DNA from: a virus
Length of the DNA stretch: 26,045 nt
Strand: one strand, 5' to 3'
Virus record (IMG/VR): IMGVR_UViG_3300042448_000231
Span: 1-26,045 of that record
Position 1 is the stretch's first letter. Every line of letters begins with the position of its first letter. Positions 7,202 to 14,449 of this stretch are shown here, piece by piece. The position numbers and the translations under genes were made by a program. The notes beneath the pieces were generated by a model. The model searched no databases. It was not told where the DNA came from and saw nothing but the letters and a program-made list of their open reading frames with translations.

Positions 7202-9153
7202 TAGAATAGTGTCATTTGATTTGGGTTAATAATAATTTTACGCTTTCTACCTTCATACTGTATTTTGTGCATGATTCTCTCAGCACGCTCTATATAATAT
7301 GCATGATTGATGTTATCCAAAGGATGATCTGGCAATAGATGATTACATACTTTCATCACCCATTCACCTGCTTCAACTTGTGATACATCAACAGCTGTGC
7401 TATCTGAATTCTCATTCTTAACCTTCAATAACTTCTCACCTGTATTACTTACATAATATCTGATAAGTTTATTGTAGACTGTTCTGTTTTCTTTCGAGTG
7501 TCCTTCATAGTGAAAGTCTTTACTAGCTTTCTGCCTGAGACAATAGTCATAAATATTTGTGTGATTACAAATAGTGGTAGCCACAGGCACATCATTAACA
7601 AAAAACTGCTCCAGTGCAATAGGTACAATCCTAGCACTCTTATTTTTGTGTAACTCAAAGTCAGTAAGGAAATCTCCTTTCTTTTTAATTTCTCCATTGG
7701 TTTTAATTGCTAAATAGTCATTTACTGTAGAGAATATAATCTTAGCATAGTCTGTACGCTCTAGCTCATAGCTAGTTATATTCATCCACCACTTGTTTAT
7801 CTCATGCATCTTATCTATTAGTGATTTATTAACCATAATAGTTACACCATCTGTATTTGCAGATATAACATGTATATCAGCTAATTCATATGCTTCGATG
7901 AGCATAAGAAGACTCAATTCACCTGTAATAGTGGTGAACATAGTGAGCTGTCTATCATAGATCCAAGATAGCATATCACTAGACTTACCATACACAGAGT
8001 TAACTGCAAGCTTAAGAGCACCAACAATACCTGCTATCTTCTTATCTTTCTTAGCCATTGGTTTGAGTTCCAATCTCTTTTCAAACATTGCTTTATATCC
8101 AAGTAAGAATTCCTTACCCAGGTGACCAGGATATCTGCCATTGCTAATAATAATAGCAGGATAATAGCTAGACACATCCCAATCAATAATCTCATGATCC
8201 TCATCACATTCGAAAACCTTTGGTTTATTCTCTGTATGAAGACCTCCCTTTGCAAACGTATAGGTATTTTCATAAAACACTAATGATTCTTTGAATTCAT
8301 CCTTCATTGTCAAACGCTCCTTACTAACCTTCTTTAAGAATGCTTGTAGCTCTGGTGTCTGGAATGATATGTAATCAGCAATACAATCTCTCACCTTTAC
8401 CTCTGTTCTAAATAATCCTTTCTTTGGTAAATCAGAATACTGTATACCTTTCTCCTGACAGTAGTATTTCTTAATCATCTCATCACCAATCTTACTATCT
8501 GAATAGTTTAAGCATGGTATGCCAAACTCTTCGTATATGTCTTGTCTAAGCTCTATCTGATTGTTACCTTTGTATAGTGGATGGTTAGTGTTACCTGTTG
8601 TTACCTTATAGAATTCATACGTAGCCATAACATCGTTACGACAGTAGTCTATTGTTATAGATATGTCATCCTGAGTCATGTTCTCTTTAGTATGATGGAT
8701 GGGCATCTCTTCAATGTTCTCCAGATCCATCTCAAACTCTAACCTTTTTAGTGAGACCATTCTATTCTTGTTATCATAATGATTAATCTTGAATAGGTCT
8801 AACTGTTTTAGTGATAACCATTCCTCTCTATATTCAGGGAATACATCATAATTAGCATCATGTATTGTGTCTGCAGCCTTCTGTGCTATGATAGCACATA
8901 TCTCTAGCCCACTCAACTCATGCCAATTCTCATAGTTCCTAATTATATGCTCAACAACTTGACTATCAAAGCGTAAGTTATTGTAGCCCACCCAATAATG
9001 CTCATCATGTTGTTCAGTGAATCTCATGAATCCATCTAATTGATTGGTCCACCTACTCACCTGAAACTCATATGTTACATCACTCTCTGGATTGTATATA
9101 ACAATAAGAAACAGTTCTTTCAGTGTTTCAATATCATAGATGAGTACGTTCAT
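7201..9153 (-). CDS. Family B DNA polymerase with 3'-5' exonuclease
   Basis: A 650-aa replicative polymerase. Exonuclease motifs: ExoI YDIET (D7, E9), ExoII NNLRFD (58-63), ExoIII YCRND (170-174). Polymerase motifs: A DVSSYYP (326-332), B KLAVNSVYG (381-389), C ANTDG (432-436), where NTD stands for the usual DTD. The proofreading and polymerase residues that matter most (D326, D435, K381) are present. It is compact compared with cellular PolB. Crassvirales use either family A or family B polymerases; this one belongs to the B type. The gene is flanked by short genes of unknown role in the same operon. Confidence 0.95.
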   Translation of the reverse strand: MNVLIYDIETLKELFLIVIYNPESDVTYEFQVSRWTNQLDGFMRFTEQHDEHYWVGYNNLRFDSQVVEHIIRNYENWHELSGLEICAIIAQKAADTIHDANYDVFPEYREEWLSLKQLDLFKINHYDNKNRMVSLKRLEFEMDLENIEEMPIHHTKENMTQDDISITIDYCRNDVMATYEFYKVTTGNTNHPLYKGNNQIELRQDIYEEFGIPCLNYSDSKIGDEMIKKYYCQEKGIQYSDLPKKGLFRTEVKVRDCIADYISFQTPELQAFLKKVSKERLTMKDEFKESLVFYENTYTFAKGGLHTENKPKVFECDEDHEIIDWDVSSYYPAIIISNGRYPGHLGKEFLLGYKAMFEKRLELKPMAKKDKKIAGIVGALKLAVNSVYGKSSDMLSWIYDRQLTMFTTITGELSLLMLIEAYELADIHVISANTDGVTIMVNKSLIDKMHEINKWWMNITSYELERTDYAKIIFSTVNDYLAIKTNGEIKKKGDFLTDFELHKNKSARIVPIALEQFFVNDVPVATTICNHTNIYDYCLRQKASKDFHYEGHSKENRTVYNKLIRYYVSNTGEKLLKVKNENSDSTAVDVSQVEAGEWVMKVCNHLLPDHPLDNINHAYYIERAERIMHKIQYEGRKRKIIINPNQMTLF

Positions 9154-9155
9154 AA

Positions 9156-9389
9156 TTAAAATGTTATTTGTGGTGTAACAAAACTGAATTTTATAGGCTC
9201 ACCTAATTCATAAATTTTAATCTTATCCTTAGCATCTAAATATGTATCAGGATTTTCATTGAAATCATTAATTATGTCCTTTTTTGTACCTACTACCCAT
9301 GCTTCTGTATTTTCATACATTACAACATATTGTTTTTGTTTAGCTGTTGATAGTTCTTTAACTAAGTGAGCTGGTGTTTTCTTTCTCAT
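9156..9389 (-). CDS. Small hypothetical protein upstream of polymerase
   Basis: A 77-aa protein with a basic N-terminus and beta-strand pattern (KQKQYVVMYENTEAWVVG), ending 2 nt before the polymerase start. No motif recognised. Spacing and orientation fit the operon. Confidence 0.6.
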   Translation of the reverse strand: MRKKTPAHLVKELSTAKQKQYVVMYENTEAWVVGTKKDIINDFNENPDTYLDAKDKIKIYELGEPIKFSFVTPQITF

Positions 9390-9392
9390 ATG

Positions 9393-9485
9393 TTATTTGT
9401 TTTTAATTAAACTTCTAATAGATAATATTAATGAAATAAATGATAAAATAATTGATATTATTAGTAGTATGTCAAATGTTTTCAT
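9393..9485 (-). CDS. Tiny single-pass membrane protein (30 aa)
   Basis: A short frame, ATG at 9485 to TAA at 9393-9395, that encodes MKTFDILLIISIILSFISLI followed by a basic tail ending KNK. Residues 5-23 form one hydrophobic helix and the Lys/Arg tail gives the orientation (tail inside). It exactly fills the 99-nt space between the genes at 9156-9389 and 9489-9737, with 3 nt to each neighbour. Role unknown; short phage membrane proteins often act in host takeover or lysis timing. Confidence 0.6.
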   Translation of the reverse strand: MKTFDILLIISIILSFISLILSIRSLIKNK

Positions 9486-9488
9486 AGT

Positions 9489-9737
9489 TTATTTGTTTTG
9501 GTTATAGGTTTGGTTGTAATATTGTTCAGCATATTTTGGATATGTTTTTTGGAAATAACCATCTAAATCAGCCTGATTATAAGCATCTATTATCTGCTCT
9601 TTTTCTTTTATAATTAAAGATTTAGCATAGTCAATAGTTCCTTCTATTGCACCACACGCTTGTAGCATTTCTGCATTAGATAGTACTTTATATCTTAATT
9701 CTAAATCTTCTAACATTAGTTGCATTGCTGTTTTCAT
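9489..9737 (-). CDS. Small hypothetical protein
   Basis: An 82-aa helical protein (MKTAMQLMLEDLELRYKVL) with a Tyr/Gln-rich C-terminus. It is linked to the upstream gene by a 4-nt ATGA overlap. No known motif. Confidence 0.6.
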   Translation of the reverse strand: MKTAMQLMLEDLELRYKVLSNAEMLQACGAIEGTIDYAKSLIIKEKEQIIDAYNQADLDGYFQKTYPKYAEQYYNQTYNQNK

Positions 9738-9946
9738 GCTGCTTTGTTTTTATCTTTATGTATACCATACTTCTTCAATCTAAATTCTAATGCAGACTGT
9801 TTACCATTAAGTTTGTCTCTTGTTTTATCAGTAAGGTTTAACTTACTAGTTTCTATTTCAAAATCAAACTTGTCATCATATGATAATGTATCTCTATGTT
9901 TTTTAATAGCTATCATTATGTCTATTTCTGATATGTATGTCTCCAT
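9734..9946 (-). CDS. Small hypothetical protein
   Basis: A 70-aa charged protein ending in a Lys-rich tail. Its ATG overlaps the preceding tiny gene's stop codon (TAATG at 9948-9944), and its own stop overlaps the next gene's start (ATGA). Function unknown. Confidence 0.6.
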   Translation of the reverse strand: METYISEIDIMIAIKKHRDTLSYDDKFDFEIETSKLNLTDKTRDKLNGKQSALEFRLKKYGIHKDKNKAA

Positions 9947-10065
9947 TATTTATATGTTTTAATGTATGCTTTGATGCACCATTTGATCATGTCCCAAATG
10001 TAATACCTCTGTTTTGATTTAGAAAGCTTGTGTAAGCTCTCATAATAACTAAAATATTCATTCAT
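9946..10065 (-). CDS. Tiny basic protein (39 aa) coupled to neighbours
   Basis: A frame from ATG at 10065 to TAA at 9946-9948 encodes a 39-aa Lys/Tyr-rich peptide (starts MNEYFSYYESLHKLSKSKQR). Its start lies inside the end of the HNH-like gene (8-nt overlap) and its stop shares a base with the next ATG (TAATG). Both ends therefore show coupling, good support for a real gene in what otherwise looks like a 111-nt gap. Function unknown. Confidence 0.55.
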   Translation of the reverse strand: MNEYFSYYESLHKLSKSKQRYYIWDMIKWCIKAYIKTYK

Positions 10066-10564
10066 AATTGTTTACAATTTCTTTGATAAAATCTTTTGTC
10101 TGTTGGTCAGTCATATTGTTCTTCATATAGTTAATAGATGTAGAAACAAACTGTACATTACCTTTAATGTATCCTTTAGATGAATCAATTCTATCTAATG
10201 AAGCAAGATATCTGTGATCGTTGTTTCTTTGTTTACGTTTAGCTACATATAATTTAACTCTAGTATATGGACATGTACCTTTTTGTTTATTCCAAAGTTT
10301 AGATAAATATTCAGTATCTATATTCACTTCTAAATTTGCTTTTTCTCTTTTTCTTAAATTTGCTGTATGAACATAACTATGAAAAGGTATTGCTGGTTTT
10401 CTATTACCTAAGCCAGTAGGACCAAAGTTAGGAATAGATACTTGCCCTACACATTTTGTAGAACAACATACTCTCCAACCTTTTCTTATTCCATTATCAT
10501 ACTGACTTTTTTCTCTTTGAAATGTAATACTACAATTAGAACAAACTATATCTATTTTTGCCAT
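10058..10564 (-). CDS. HNH-type endonuclease with N-terminal zinc finger
   Basis: A 168-aa protein. The N-terminus carries paired cysteines (CSNC, then CC and C in CCSTKC), suiting a zinc finger. The C-terminal half has the HNH-family pattern: CPYTRVKL, then LDRIDSSKGYIKGNVQFVS and a conserved Asn region. Free-standing HNH nucleases of this type are common in phages as homing endonucleases or morons. It sits among tiny genes within the operon, which fits a mobile insertion. The initial His of the classic motif is not obvious (nearest is DH), so activity is uncertain. Confidence 0.7.
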   Translation of the reverse strand: MAKIDIVCSNCSITFQREKSQYDNGIRKGWRVCCSTKCVGQVSIPNFGPTGLGNRKPAIPFHSYVHTANLRKREKANLEVNIDTEYLSKLWNKQKGTCPYTRVKLYVAKRKQRNNDHRYLASLDRIDSSKGYIKGNVQFVSTSINYMKNNMTDQQTKDFIKEIVNNYE

Positions 10565-10605
10565 AATGTGTAATTTAATGCACTAAATTAGAAATATATT
10601 ATTTT

Positions 10606-10884
10606 TTAGCCCTTTTTTACTGCTTTTGCAGGCTTTTTAGGCACTGTATTGCTCTTTTTAGAACTATCTTTCTCTTTATTGAATTGTAATTCATGAGCAG
10701 CAATACCAGCAGCTGTAGCTAATATTTGTTTTAATTGCTCTCCATCTTTTCTATTATCAAGAAGAAGCGTTGCAAATGCTGCAGCTATTACATCTTTATC
10801 ACCTGAGCAATTTACATCTAATTCACCATTACAGATACTCATAAAGAAATACCCATCAATCTTTGTTTTTTTACTTGTTGCCAT
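10606..10884 (-). CDS. Small hypothetical protein with basic tail
   Basis: A 92-aa protein with an Ala-rich helical centre (VIAAAFATLLLDNRKDG) and a Lys/Pro/Ala tail (KKPAKAVKKG) that could touch DNA. The preceding tiny membrane-protein gene overlaps its start by 14 nt. Function unknown. Confidence 0.6.
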   Translation of the reverse strand: MATSKKTKIDGYFFMSICNGELDVNCSGDKDVIAAAFATLLLDNRKDGEQLKQILATAAGIAAHELQFNKEKDSSKKSNTVPKKPAKAVKKG

Positions 10885-11002
10885 GTTGTTGTTTTTTCTT
10901 TTTAATTATGTTACCATCTCTATCCATGAATGGAGCCCTATGAATTTCATAGGACATCCATGCAAAGATTGATAGTAACACAAATATAACTAAATATATC
11001 AT
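10871..11002 (-). CDS. Tiny single-pass membrane protein (43 aa)
   Basis: ATG at 11002 to TAA at 10871-10873 encodes a peptide beginning MIYLVIFVLLSIFAWMSYEI: one N-terminal hydrophobic helix, then a charged, Lys-rich tail (KKKKQQHGNK). Its ATGA start overlaps the upstream gene's stop by 4 nt, and its end overlaps the next gene by 14 nt. Both overlaps and the membrane pattern support it. Function unknown. Confidence 0.6.
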   Translation of the reverse strand: MIYLVIFVLLSIFAWMSYEIHRAPFMDRDGNIIKKKKQQHGNK

Positions 11003-11247
11003 TTGTCAAAGTTTTTAACTCTGATTAGTAACTGATATGTATCAGAACTTATGTACATATATTTGCGTCCTTTAATGTGTAAACGTTTAGATGGTGTGTA
11101 ATGTGCTTTGGTAGCAAATATAGCATCTATTAGTTTAGAGCACGCTTTAAGTCCCCTAACATAAGGAGAATCTTGTTGGTTTGGTTCGTAAACCTGGATT
11201 GTATGTGTGCAATGTGGTTTTGCACTGTAGACTAGACTGTAAGACAT
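10999..11247 (-). CDS. Small hypothetical protein
   Basis: An 82-aa basic protein with beta-strand character (MSYSLVYSAKPHCTHTIQVY; HIKGRKYMYISSDTYQLLIR). It is coupled to the tiny membrane-protein gene downstream by ATGA. No known motif. Confidence 0.6.
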   Translation of the reverse strand: MSYSLVYSAKPHCTHTIQVYEPNQQDSPYVRGLKACSKLIDAIFATKAHYTPSKRLHIKGRKYMYISSDTYQLLIRVKNFDK

Positions 11248-11265
11248 GATGTGTTAGTTTATTAG

Positions 11266-11553
11266 TTAGAAATAGAATGTCATACCTTGATCAGATATCT
11301 CTATCTTGGTTGGTCTACTACTAATAGTGTGTTTCTTACCTTCCACTACTGTTTTAGTACGCACAGTGTTGGTGATAACAGGCTCCACTTTTATCTGCTT
11401 ACGCATAATTAATAGTTTAGCATACACCCCACCAAATGTTCTGTTGAACTGTTTAGCTAGTCTTTTAGCTAATCTAGTTGTTGAAATAGGCTTCTTAGCC
11501 ATTTCTTGCATTGTTGATAACTCTGCTTGAGAGTACATTTTCATGTTTTTCAT
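11266..11553 (-). CDS. Small putative helix-turn-helix protein
   Basis: A 95-aa basic protein. Residues 6-50 (YSQAELSTMQEM, then STTRLAKRLAKQFNRTFGGV and AKLLIMRKQ) have the spacing of a SANT/GcrA-like DNA-binding helix bundle, in which a short linker precedes a recognition helix. DNA binding is inferred from this pattern only. An ATG three codons later (MKMYSQ) is an alternative start. Confidence 0.5.
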   Translation of the reverse strand: MKNMKMYSQAELSTMQEMAKKPISTTRLAKRLAKQFNRTFGGVYAKLLIMRKQIKVEPVITNTVRTKTVVEGKKHTISSRPTKIEISDQGMTFYF

Positions 11554-11557
11554 GTGC

Positions 11558-11824
11558 TTATTTTTTGTTTTTGTTTTTAAAATGTCTACTAGCTTCTTGC
11601 TGTCTAATCACCTGCTTTGGTATATCATTAACCCAATCAGGTATACTATCTAACATTTCTGCTATCTTTGTTGAAATAGGACTCATTGGTTTAAGTGGTA
11701 ATGGTAATTTGTTAGAACTAAATCTACCTGTATCCACTCCATCTTTATATCTTTTATCTGTGGCTCTCTGGCCTGGTTTAAGTATAGTGCTATATATTAT
11801 ACCACTCTTTATTTTTCTTCTCAT
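11558..11824 (-). CDS. Small basic hypothetical protein
   Basis: An 88-aa basic protein starting MRRKIKSGIIYSTILKPGQR and ending in a Lys/Asn tail. A frame open from 11890 exists, but a terminator (11841-11866) lies between that ATG and this one, so the ATG at 11824 is chosen. Function unknown. It would be the first gene of the transcript that continues through the replication genes. Confidence 0.6.
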   Translation of the reverse strand: MRRKIKSGIIYSTILKPGQRATDKRYKDGVDTGRFSSNKLPLPLKPMSPISTKIAEMLDSIPDWVNDIPKQVIRQQEASRHFKNKNKK

Positions 11825-11840
11825 AATAATGGGTTTAAGA

Positions 11841-11866
11841 AAAGCCCCACATTTCTGCAGGGCTTT
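11841..11866 (-). terminator. Rho-independent terminator with GAAA loop
   Basis: Stem 11841-11851 with 11856-11866 (11 bp), with a GAAA tetraloop on the minus strand, followed by TTTCTTAAA. Two pairs are G-U in the minus-strand RNA but C-A mismatches on the plus strand, so it serves minus-strand transcription. It lies just after the gene ending at 11891. Confidence 0.8.
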
Positions 11867-11890
11867 CTTGTTTACTAACCACACACACAT

Positions 11891-12088
11891 CTAACCTAAT
11901 CTCTTATTATTTAAATCATAAATCAATTTATACCATTCATTTTCATCTAATTGCTCATCAGGTGTAGCAGTAGACATAAGCTTTATCTCAAGCTTTAATG
12001 GTTGTTGTTCAGGCTTTTTATCTTCAAATAAAATTTCATATAACTTCTTCATCTCTTTGGTTTTAAAGGGTTTATTATTCTGTTTCAT
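11891..12088 (-). CDS. Small hypothetical protein
   Basis: A 65-aa charged protein (MKQNNKPFKTKEMKKLYEIL...). The ATG at 12088 gives a 14-nt overlap with the preceding gene; an earlier ATG at 12139 would overlap by 65 nt and adds residues unlike the rest. It ends in TAG, directly before a terminator. Function unknown. Confidence 0.6.
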   Translation of the reverse strand: MKQNNKPFKTKEMKKLYEILFEDKKPEQQPLKLEIKLMSTATPDEQLDENEWYKLIYDLNNKRLG

Positions 12089-12677
12089 GATCTGTATCGT
12101 ATTGAGTGATGTCATCCATATCATCAAAGTTTTCTTCATCTTCTAATCTATCATCTTCAATAAACCCTGCACTATCATATTCTGGTTCATCATCCTCATC
12201 TACAAAGTCAGCTTGTTTAATCATCACCTTATTGGTGTCTTCATATAACAATGGCTCTCTAGTCTCATCATCTACTTCAAGGGCTATGAGACCATCATTA
12301 TCACCATTCTCACCATATAACCAATCATTGATAATCTTTGGTGACAAGTCTTCTAATGTAGTGTGATCTGTCCATGTACCATCTTCATTCTCTTCAGCAA
12401 GGTTATCTTCCCACCAACCTATGTGCTCAGGACGTACAAGTATTTCTTCTACATCATCAGGGTTAGTCATTGGTTGAATAATGTATGGCTCAACAGGTGC
12501 ACCATGTATAGACATATATTCATACATGTCATATGGTATTTCTTTTAATTCATATATAGTAAAATAGTTATATACTTTACCATAGACCACATCACTGTGA
12601 TCTCTTTTAAACCACATACCTATTTCCAATTGCTTGGGCATATATGATTTAAATATAAGTTTTGCTAATATAAACAT
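12075..12677 (-). CDS. Acidic hypothetical protein
   Basis: A protein of about 200 aa, strongly acidic, with a C-terminal third dominated by Asp and Glu (DDRLEDEENFDDMDD). The frame is open up to 12854, but a terminator at 12710-12737 and another gene lie there, so the start is placed at 12677, with 12641 (MPKQLEIGMWFKRD) as an alternative. No motif recognised. Acidic small phage proteins can be DNA mimics or host-protein binders, but nothing here proves that. Confidence 0.6.
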   Translation of the reverse strand: MFILAKLIFKSYMPKQLEIGMWFKRDHSDVVYGKVYNYFTIYELKEIPYDMYEYMSIHGAPVEPYIIQPMTNPDDVEEILVRPEHIGWWEDNLAEENEDGTWTDHTTLEDLSPKIINDWLYGENGDNDGLIALEVDDETREPLLYEDTNKVMIKQADFVDEDDEPEYDSAGFIEDDRLEDEENFDDMDDITQYDTDHETE

Positions 12678-12709
12678 AATTGTTTGTTTTGCAGCTAGAG
12701 GTGTAAATA

Positions 12710-12737
12710 AGGACCCTGCTAGGGGAAGCAGAGTCCT
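12710..12737 (-). terminator. Rho-independent terminator
   Basis: An 11-bp stem (12710-12720 with 12727-12737), loop of 6, followed on the minus strand by TTATTT. One G-U pair on the minus-strand RNA is a C-A mismatch on the plus strand. It follows the three small membrane-protein genes and separates them from the acidic gene. Confidence 0.8.
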
Positions 12738-12760
12738 AAATCTAACACACATATTACCAA

Positions 12761-12952
12761 CTAGCCAATCTTTTTTGTGTTGTGTTTGTAATTGTAAACA
12801 AATAATGCTGCTAATGTATATCCTACAGAAGATACAAATGTAAGCATACTCCATCCAAGATTACTCTCTTCAAAAGTATATAATATCCATAGGATAAGAG
12901 TTGTCGTAATTAAAGTCATCATAATGGCCATAAATAAATTAAATAGTTTCAT
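12761..12952 (-). CDS. Small two-helix membrane protein
   Basis: A 63-aa protein with two hydrophobic helices (about 5-26 and 34-53) and a basic tail (KHNTKKIG). It is the last of three consecutive two-helix membrane proteins and is followed by a terminator. Holin-like topology is possible, but no lysin gene is seen nearby. Confidence 0.6.
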   Translation of the reverse strand: MKLFNLFMAIMMTLITTTLILWILYTFEESNLGWSMLTFVSSVGYTLAALFVYNYKHNTKKIG

Positions 12953-12954
12953 AA

Positions 12955-13182
12955 CTAATTGATTTTAAATAGTTTAATAGAATCAAAGTCTTTTTCATCA
13001 CCTGCTACATACATCATAAACATCATAATGTAATAGATTGAATATACAAATACAAATGCTGTGTTTGAAACACAATCACTGTATGTAAATGCAAATCCTG
13101 ATACCAACATGAAGAACAATACAATAATAAATGGTATTGTCCATAGTGCTAATAAATTAGCAATGTGTTTAAATAAATTCAT
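12955..13182 (-). CDS. Small two-helix membrane protein
   Basis: A 75-aa protein with hydrophobic helices at about 9-32 and 40-60 and a charged C-terminus (DEKDFDSIKLFKIN). It is spaced 2 nt from each neighbour, and its N-terminus (MNLFKHIANLL) resembles those of its neighbours (MKLFN, MNKLFNRI). Function unknown. Confidence 0.6.
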   Translation of the reverse strand: MNLFKHIANLLALWTIPFIIVLFFMLVSGFAFTYSDCVSNTAFVFVYSIYYIMMFMMYVAGDEKDFDSIKLFKIN

Positions 13183-13184
13183 AA

Positions 13185-13406
13185 CTACTTGGTTTTGTGT
13201 GTTTTGTTTAATTTGTTTCCTATTATAATGAGAAATACGCTAAATACTGTTAATCCCACCCAACTCAATGCTATCCAATTAGGAAGATTGTGTTGTGGTT
13301 CATCATCAAATGTTGGTTCAGCCATTGTTAATAAAACAATAGGCATAATTAAAACAATGAACAAGCACCAGCCTGTCCATTCAATTCTGTTAAATAATTT
13401 GTTCAT
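13185..13406 (-). CDS. Small two-helix membrane protein
   Basis: A 73-aa protein with helices at about 10-29 and 44-63, an acidic loop (EPTFDDEPQHN) between them and a basic tail (NKTHKTK). It is the first gene of the membrane trio. A copy of the 13-mer ATTAATAATGTGT (plus strand) lies 21 nt upstream of its start. Confidence 0.6.
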   Translation of the reverse strand: MNKLFNRIEWTGWCLFIVLIMPIVLLTMAEPTFDDEPQHNLPNWIALSWVGLTVFSVFLIIIGNKLNKTHKTK

Positions 13407-13426
13407 AAATGTGTGTTAAATGATTG

Positions 13427-13439
13427 ATTAATAATGTGT
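13427..13439 (-). promoter_or_regulatory. Repeated upstream 13-mer, copy 1
   Basis: ACACATTATTAAT on the minus strand, an exact copy of the motif at 14816-14828 and 14996-15008. All three lie 19-45 nt upstream of a minus-strand gene start. It may be a phage-specific promoter or regulator element. Confidence 0.4.
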
Positions 13440-13480
13440 TATAATATGTCTCCGACATGTATGTCGTGAACATAAGAGCA

Positions 13481-13530
13481 AATATATATCGCCTTTGGTA
13501 CGCTAAAGGCTAATAACAGAGATATATATT
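13481..13530. repeat. Nested inverted repeat (10-bp arms, inner 6-bp hairpin)
   Basis: Arms AATATATATC (13481-13490) and GATATATATT (13521-13530) are perfect complements. Inside is a hairpin GCCTTT/AAAGGC (13491-13496 with 13505-13510). It lies at the end of the gene whose stop is at 13529, so it may act as a weak terminator or an RNA-processing site. A TAnnTTTG-like box (TATATTTG, minus strand, 13492-13485) overlaps the arm but lacks a -33 partner. Confidence 0.5.
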
Positions 13531-13732
13531 ATAATGCTTTAATAGCATCAGTCAGCTGTAACATAGAAACATGCTTAACTAATACAACTGACTCCTTTGG
13601 AACAAACCTATAAGGAGCATAGTCATCGTGTTCTACGTCATATCTAACATGGTTATCTATATACTGAACATCATTAGTAAGTACAAGTTCTTCTTCTAAT
13701 GTTATAGGATCTAATATTATTATTGCTTTCAT
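13529..13732 (-). CDS. Small hypothetical protein
   Basis: A 67-aa protein with beta-strand character (MKAIIILDPITLEEELVLTN) and a mixed acidic centre. It starts 5 nt after the stop of the upstream gene. No motif recognised. The stop codon lies inside the right arm of the inverted repeat at 13481-13530. Confidence 0.6.
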   Translation of the reverse strand: MKAIIILDPITLEEELVLTNDVQYIDNHVRYDVEHDDYAPYRFVPKESVVLVKHVSMLQLTDAIKAL

Positions 13733-13737
13733 ATGTA

Positions 13738-14256
13738 TTATATTACAGTTGTTTCTAATGTGTTTATTCTTTTAAATAGATTGTGTATGTTATTACCACC
13801 ATTAAGCGTCTTGACATGTATATATTTATACTCATCAGTGTTTAATTGAATAACAGCAGCTATAGGATCTTCCCAATTATCAGAGCCATATCTTAATGCT
13901 AAACAGGCAAGATCATCAAGATCAGTGATTTCTCCTTCTGCATTAGAAGGAAATACCATTGTTTCTGCTAGTTTATAACTGGTGGAAGCAACAACATACT
14001 CTGGATGAGCGTCAATATAATCTGTACGATTAAGCTCATGAGCTAATTGTTCTGCAGCCTCATTTTCAGCAGCCATTTGATTGTAATCATCATCAGACCA
14101 TTCCATTTGATCTTTATCATTATAATCATCTCTAGCCATTTGATCAGCATCGTCTTCAGGTGCTCCTGAATTAAGATAAGCTCCTGAATCAACATAGTCA
14201 AATACATCTTGTAATGTAATAAACCCATTGTCTAATAGAATTTGAATCTTCTTCAT
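13738..14256 (-). CDS. Acidic hypothetical protein
   Basis: A 172-aa acidic protein. A Gln/Asp/Asn-rich low-complexity stretch (about 33-75, repeats of DDYN and DQM) precedes a more ordered C-terminal half (TDLDDLACLALRYGSDNWED). No known domain. Its 5' side is a long gene-free stretch full of structured repeats (14257-14644) with a host-type promoter candidate at its head, so this gene may be controlled by a structured leader. Confidence 0.65.
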   Translation of the reverse strand: MKKIQILLDNGFITLQDVFDYVDSGAYLNSGAPEDDADQMARDDYNDKDQMEWSDDDYNQMAAENEAAEQLAHELNRTDYIDAHPEYVVASTSYKLAETMVFPSNAEGEITDLDDLACLALRYGSDNWEDPIAAVIQLNTDEYKYIHVKTLNGGNNIHNLFKRINTLETTVI

Positions 14257-14285
14257 GTGTTTTTTATTTAATATGTGTGTAAAAC

Positions 14286-14342
14286 GAATATATAGCCTAA
14301 TGTTGCCTCAGCTTATATATTCTAATGTATTCATATGCAACA
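14286..14342 (-). ncRNA. Hairpin with pseudoknot, leader element 1
   Basis: Arms GAATATATA (14286-14294) and TATATATTC (14314-14322) pair over 9 bp, with a further GC/GC step across a one-base bulge. The loop sequence TGTTGC (14301-14306) is complementary over 6 bp to GCAACA at 14337-14342, outside the hairpin, giving pseudoknot topology. Flanking genes are on the minus strand, so it would form in the leader of the gene starting at 14256. Seen in sequence; function unknown. Confidence 0.4.
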
Positions 14343-14350
14343 AATAAAAA

Positions 14351-14449
14351 TGTTATATCCTCACAATCTGTGCACTAAACTCTAGTTGATCAGACTGTCT
14401 GTTCCCAACAGCTTTATGTTGGCTTATAATTGGCTATTTGGATATAACA
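14351..14449 (-). ncRNA. Multi-helix structured element, leader element 2
   Basis: A 10-bp perfect closing stem (14351-14360 with 14440-14449) encloses 79 nt. Inside are a 6-bp hairpin CCAACA/TGTTGG (14405-14410 with 14417-14422) and, on the minus strand, a 7-bp helix CAGTCTG/CAGATTG with one wobble. No tRNA features (T-loop, CCA, anticodon arm) fit. A 5' leader structure or small RNA is the best reading. Confidence 0.45.

Noticed and set aside
7449-7697. 82-aa minus-strand frame inside the polymerase gene
   Set aside because: It is an out-of-frame shadow; the polymerase frame has all motifs and runs unbroken through it.
10058-10564. Insertion sequence around the HNH gene
   Set aside because: No terminal inverted repeats or target duplication seen; the gene is translationally coupled to a neighbour.
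12106-12366. 86-aa plus-strand Ser-rich frame
   Set aside because: It is the antisense of the Asp/Glu-rich C-terminus of the minus-strand acidic gene; the Ser-richness results from Asp/Glu codons on the other strand.
13390-13473. Possible 27-aa leader peptide on the minus strand
   Set aside because: It follows a TATATTTG box closely and overlaps the next gene's start, but the box has no -33 partner and the peptide shows no pattern; too weak to list.
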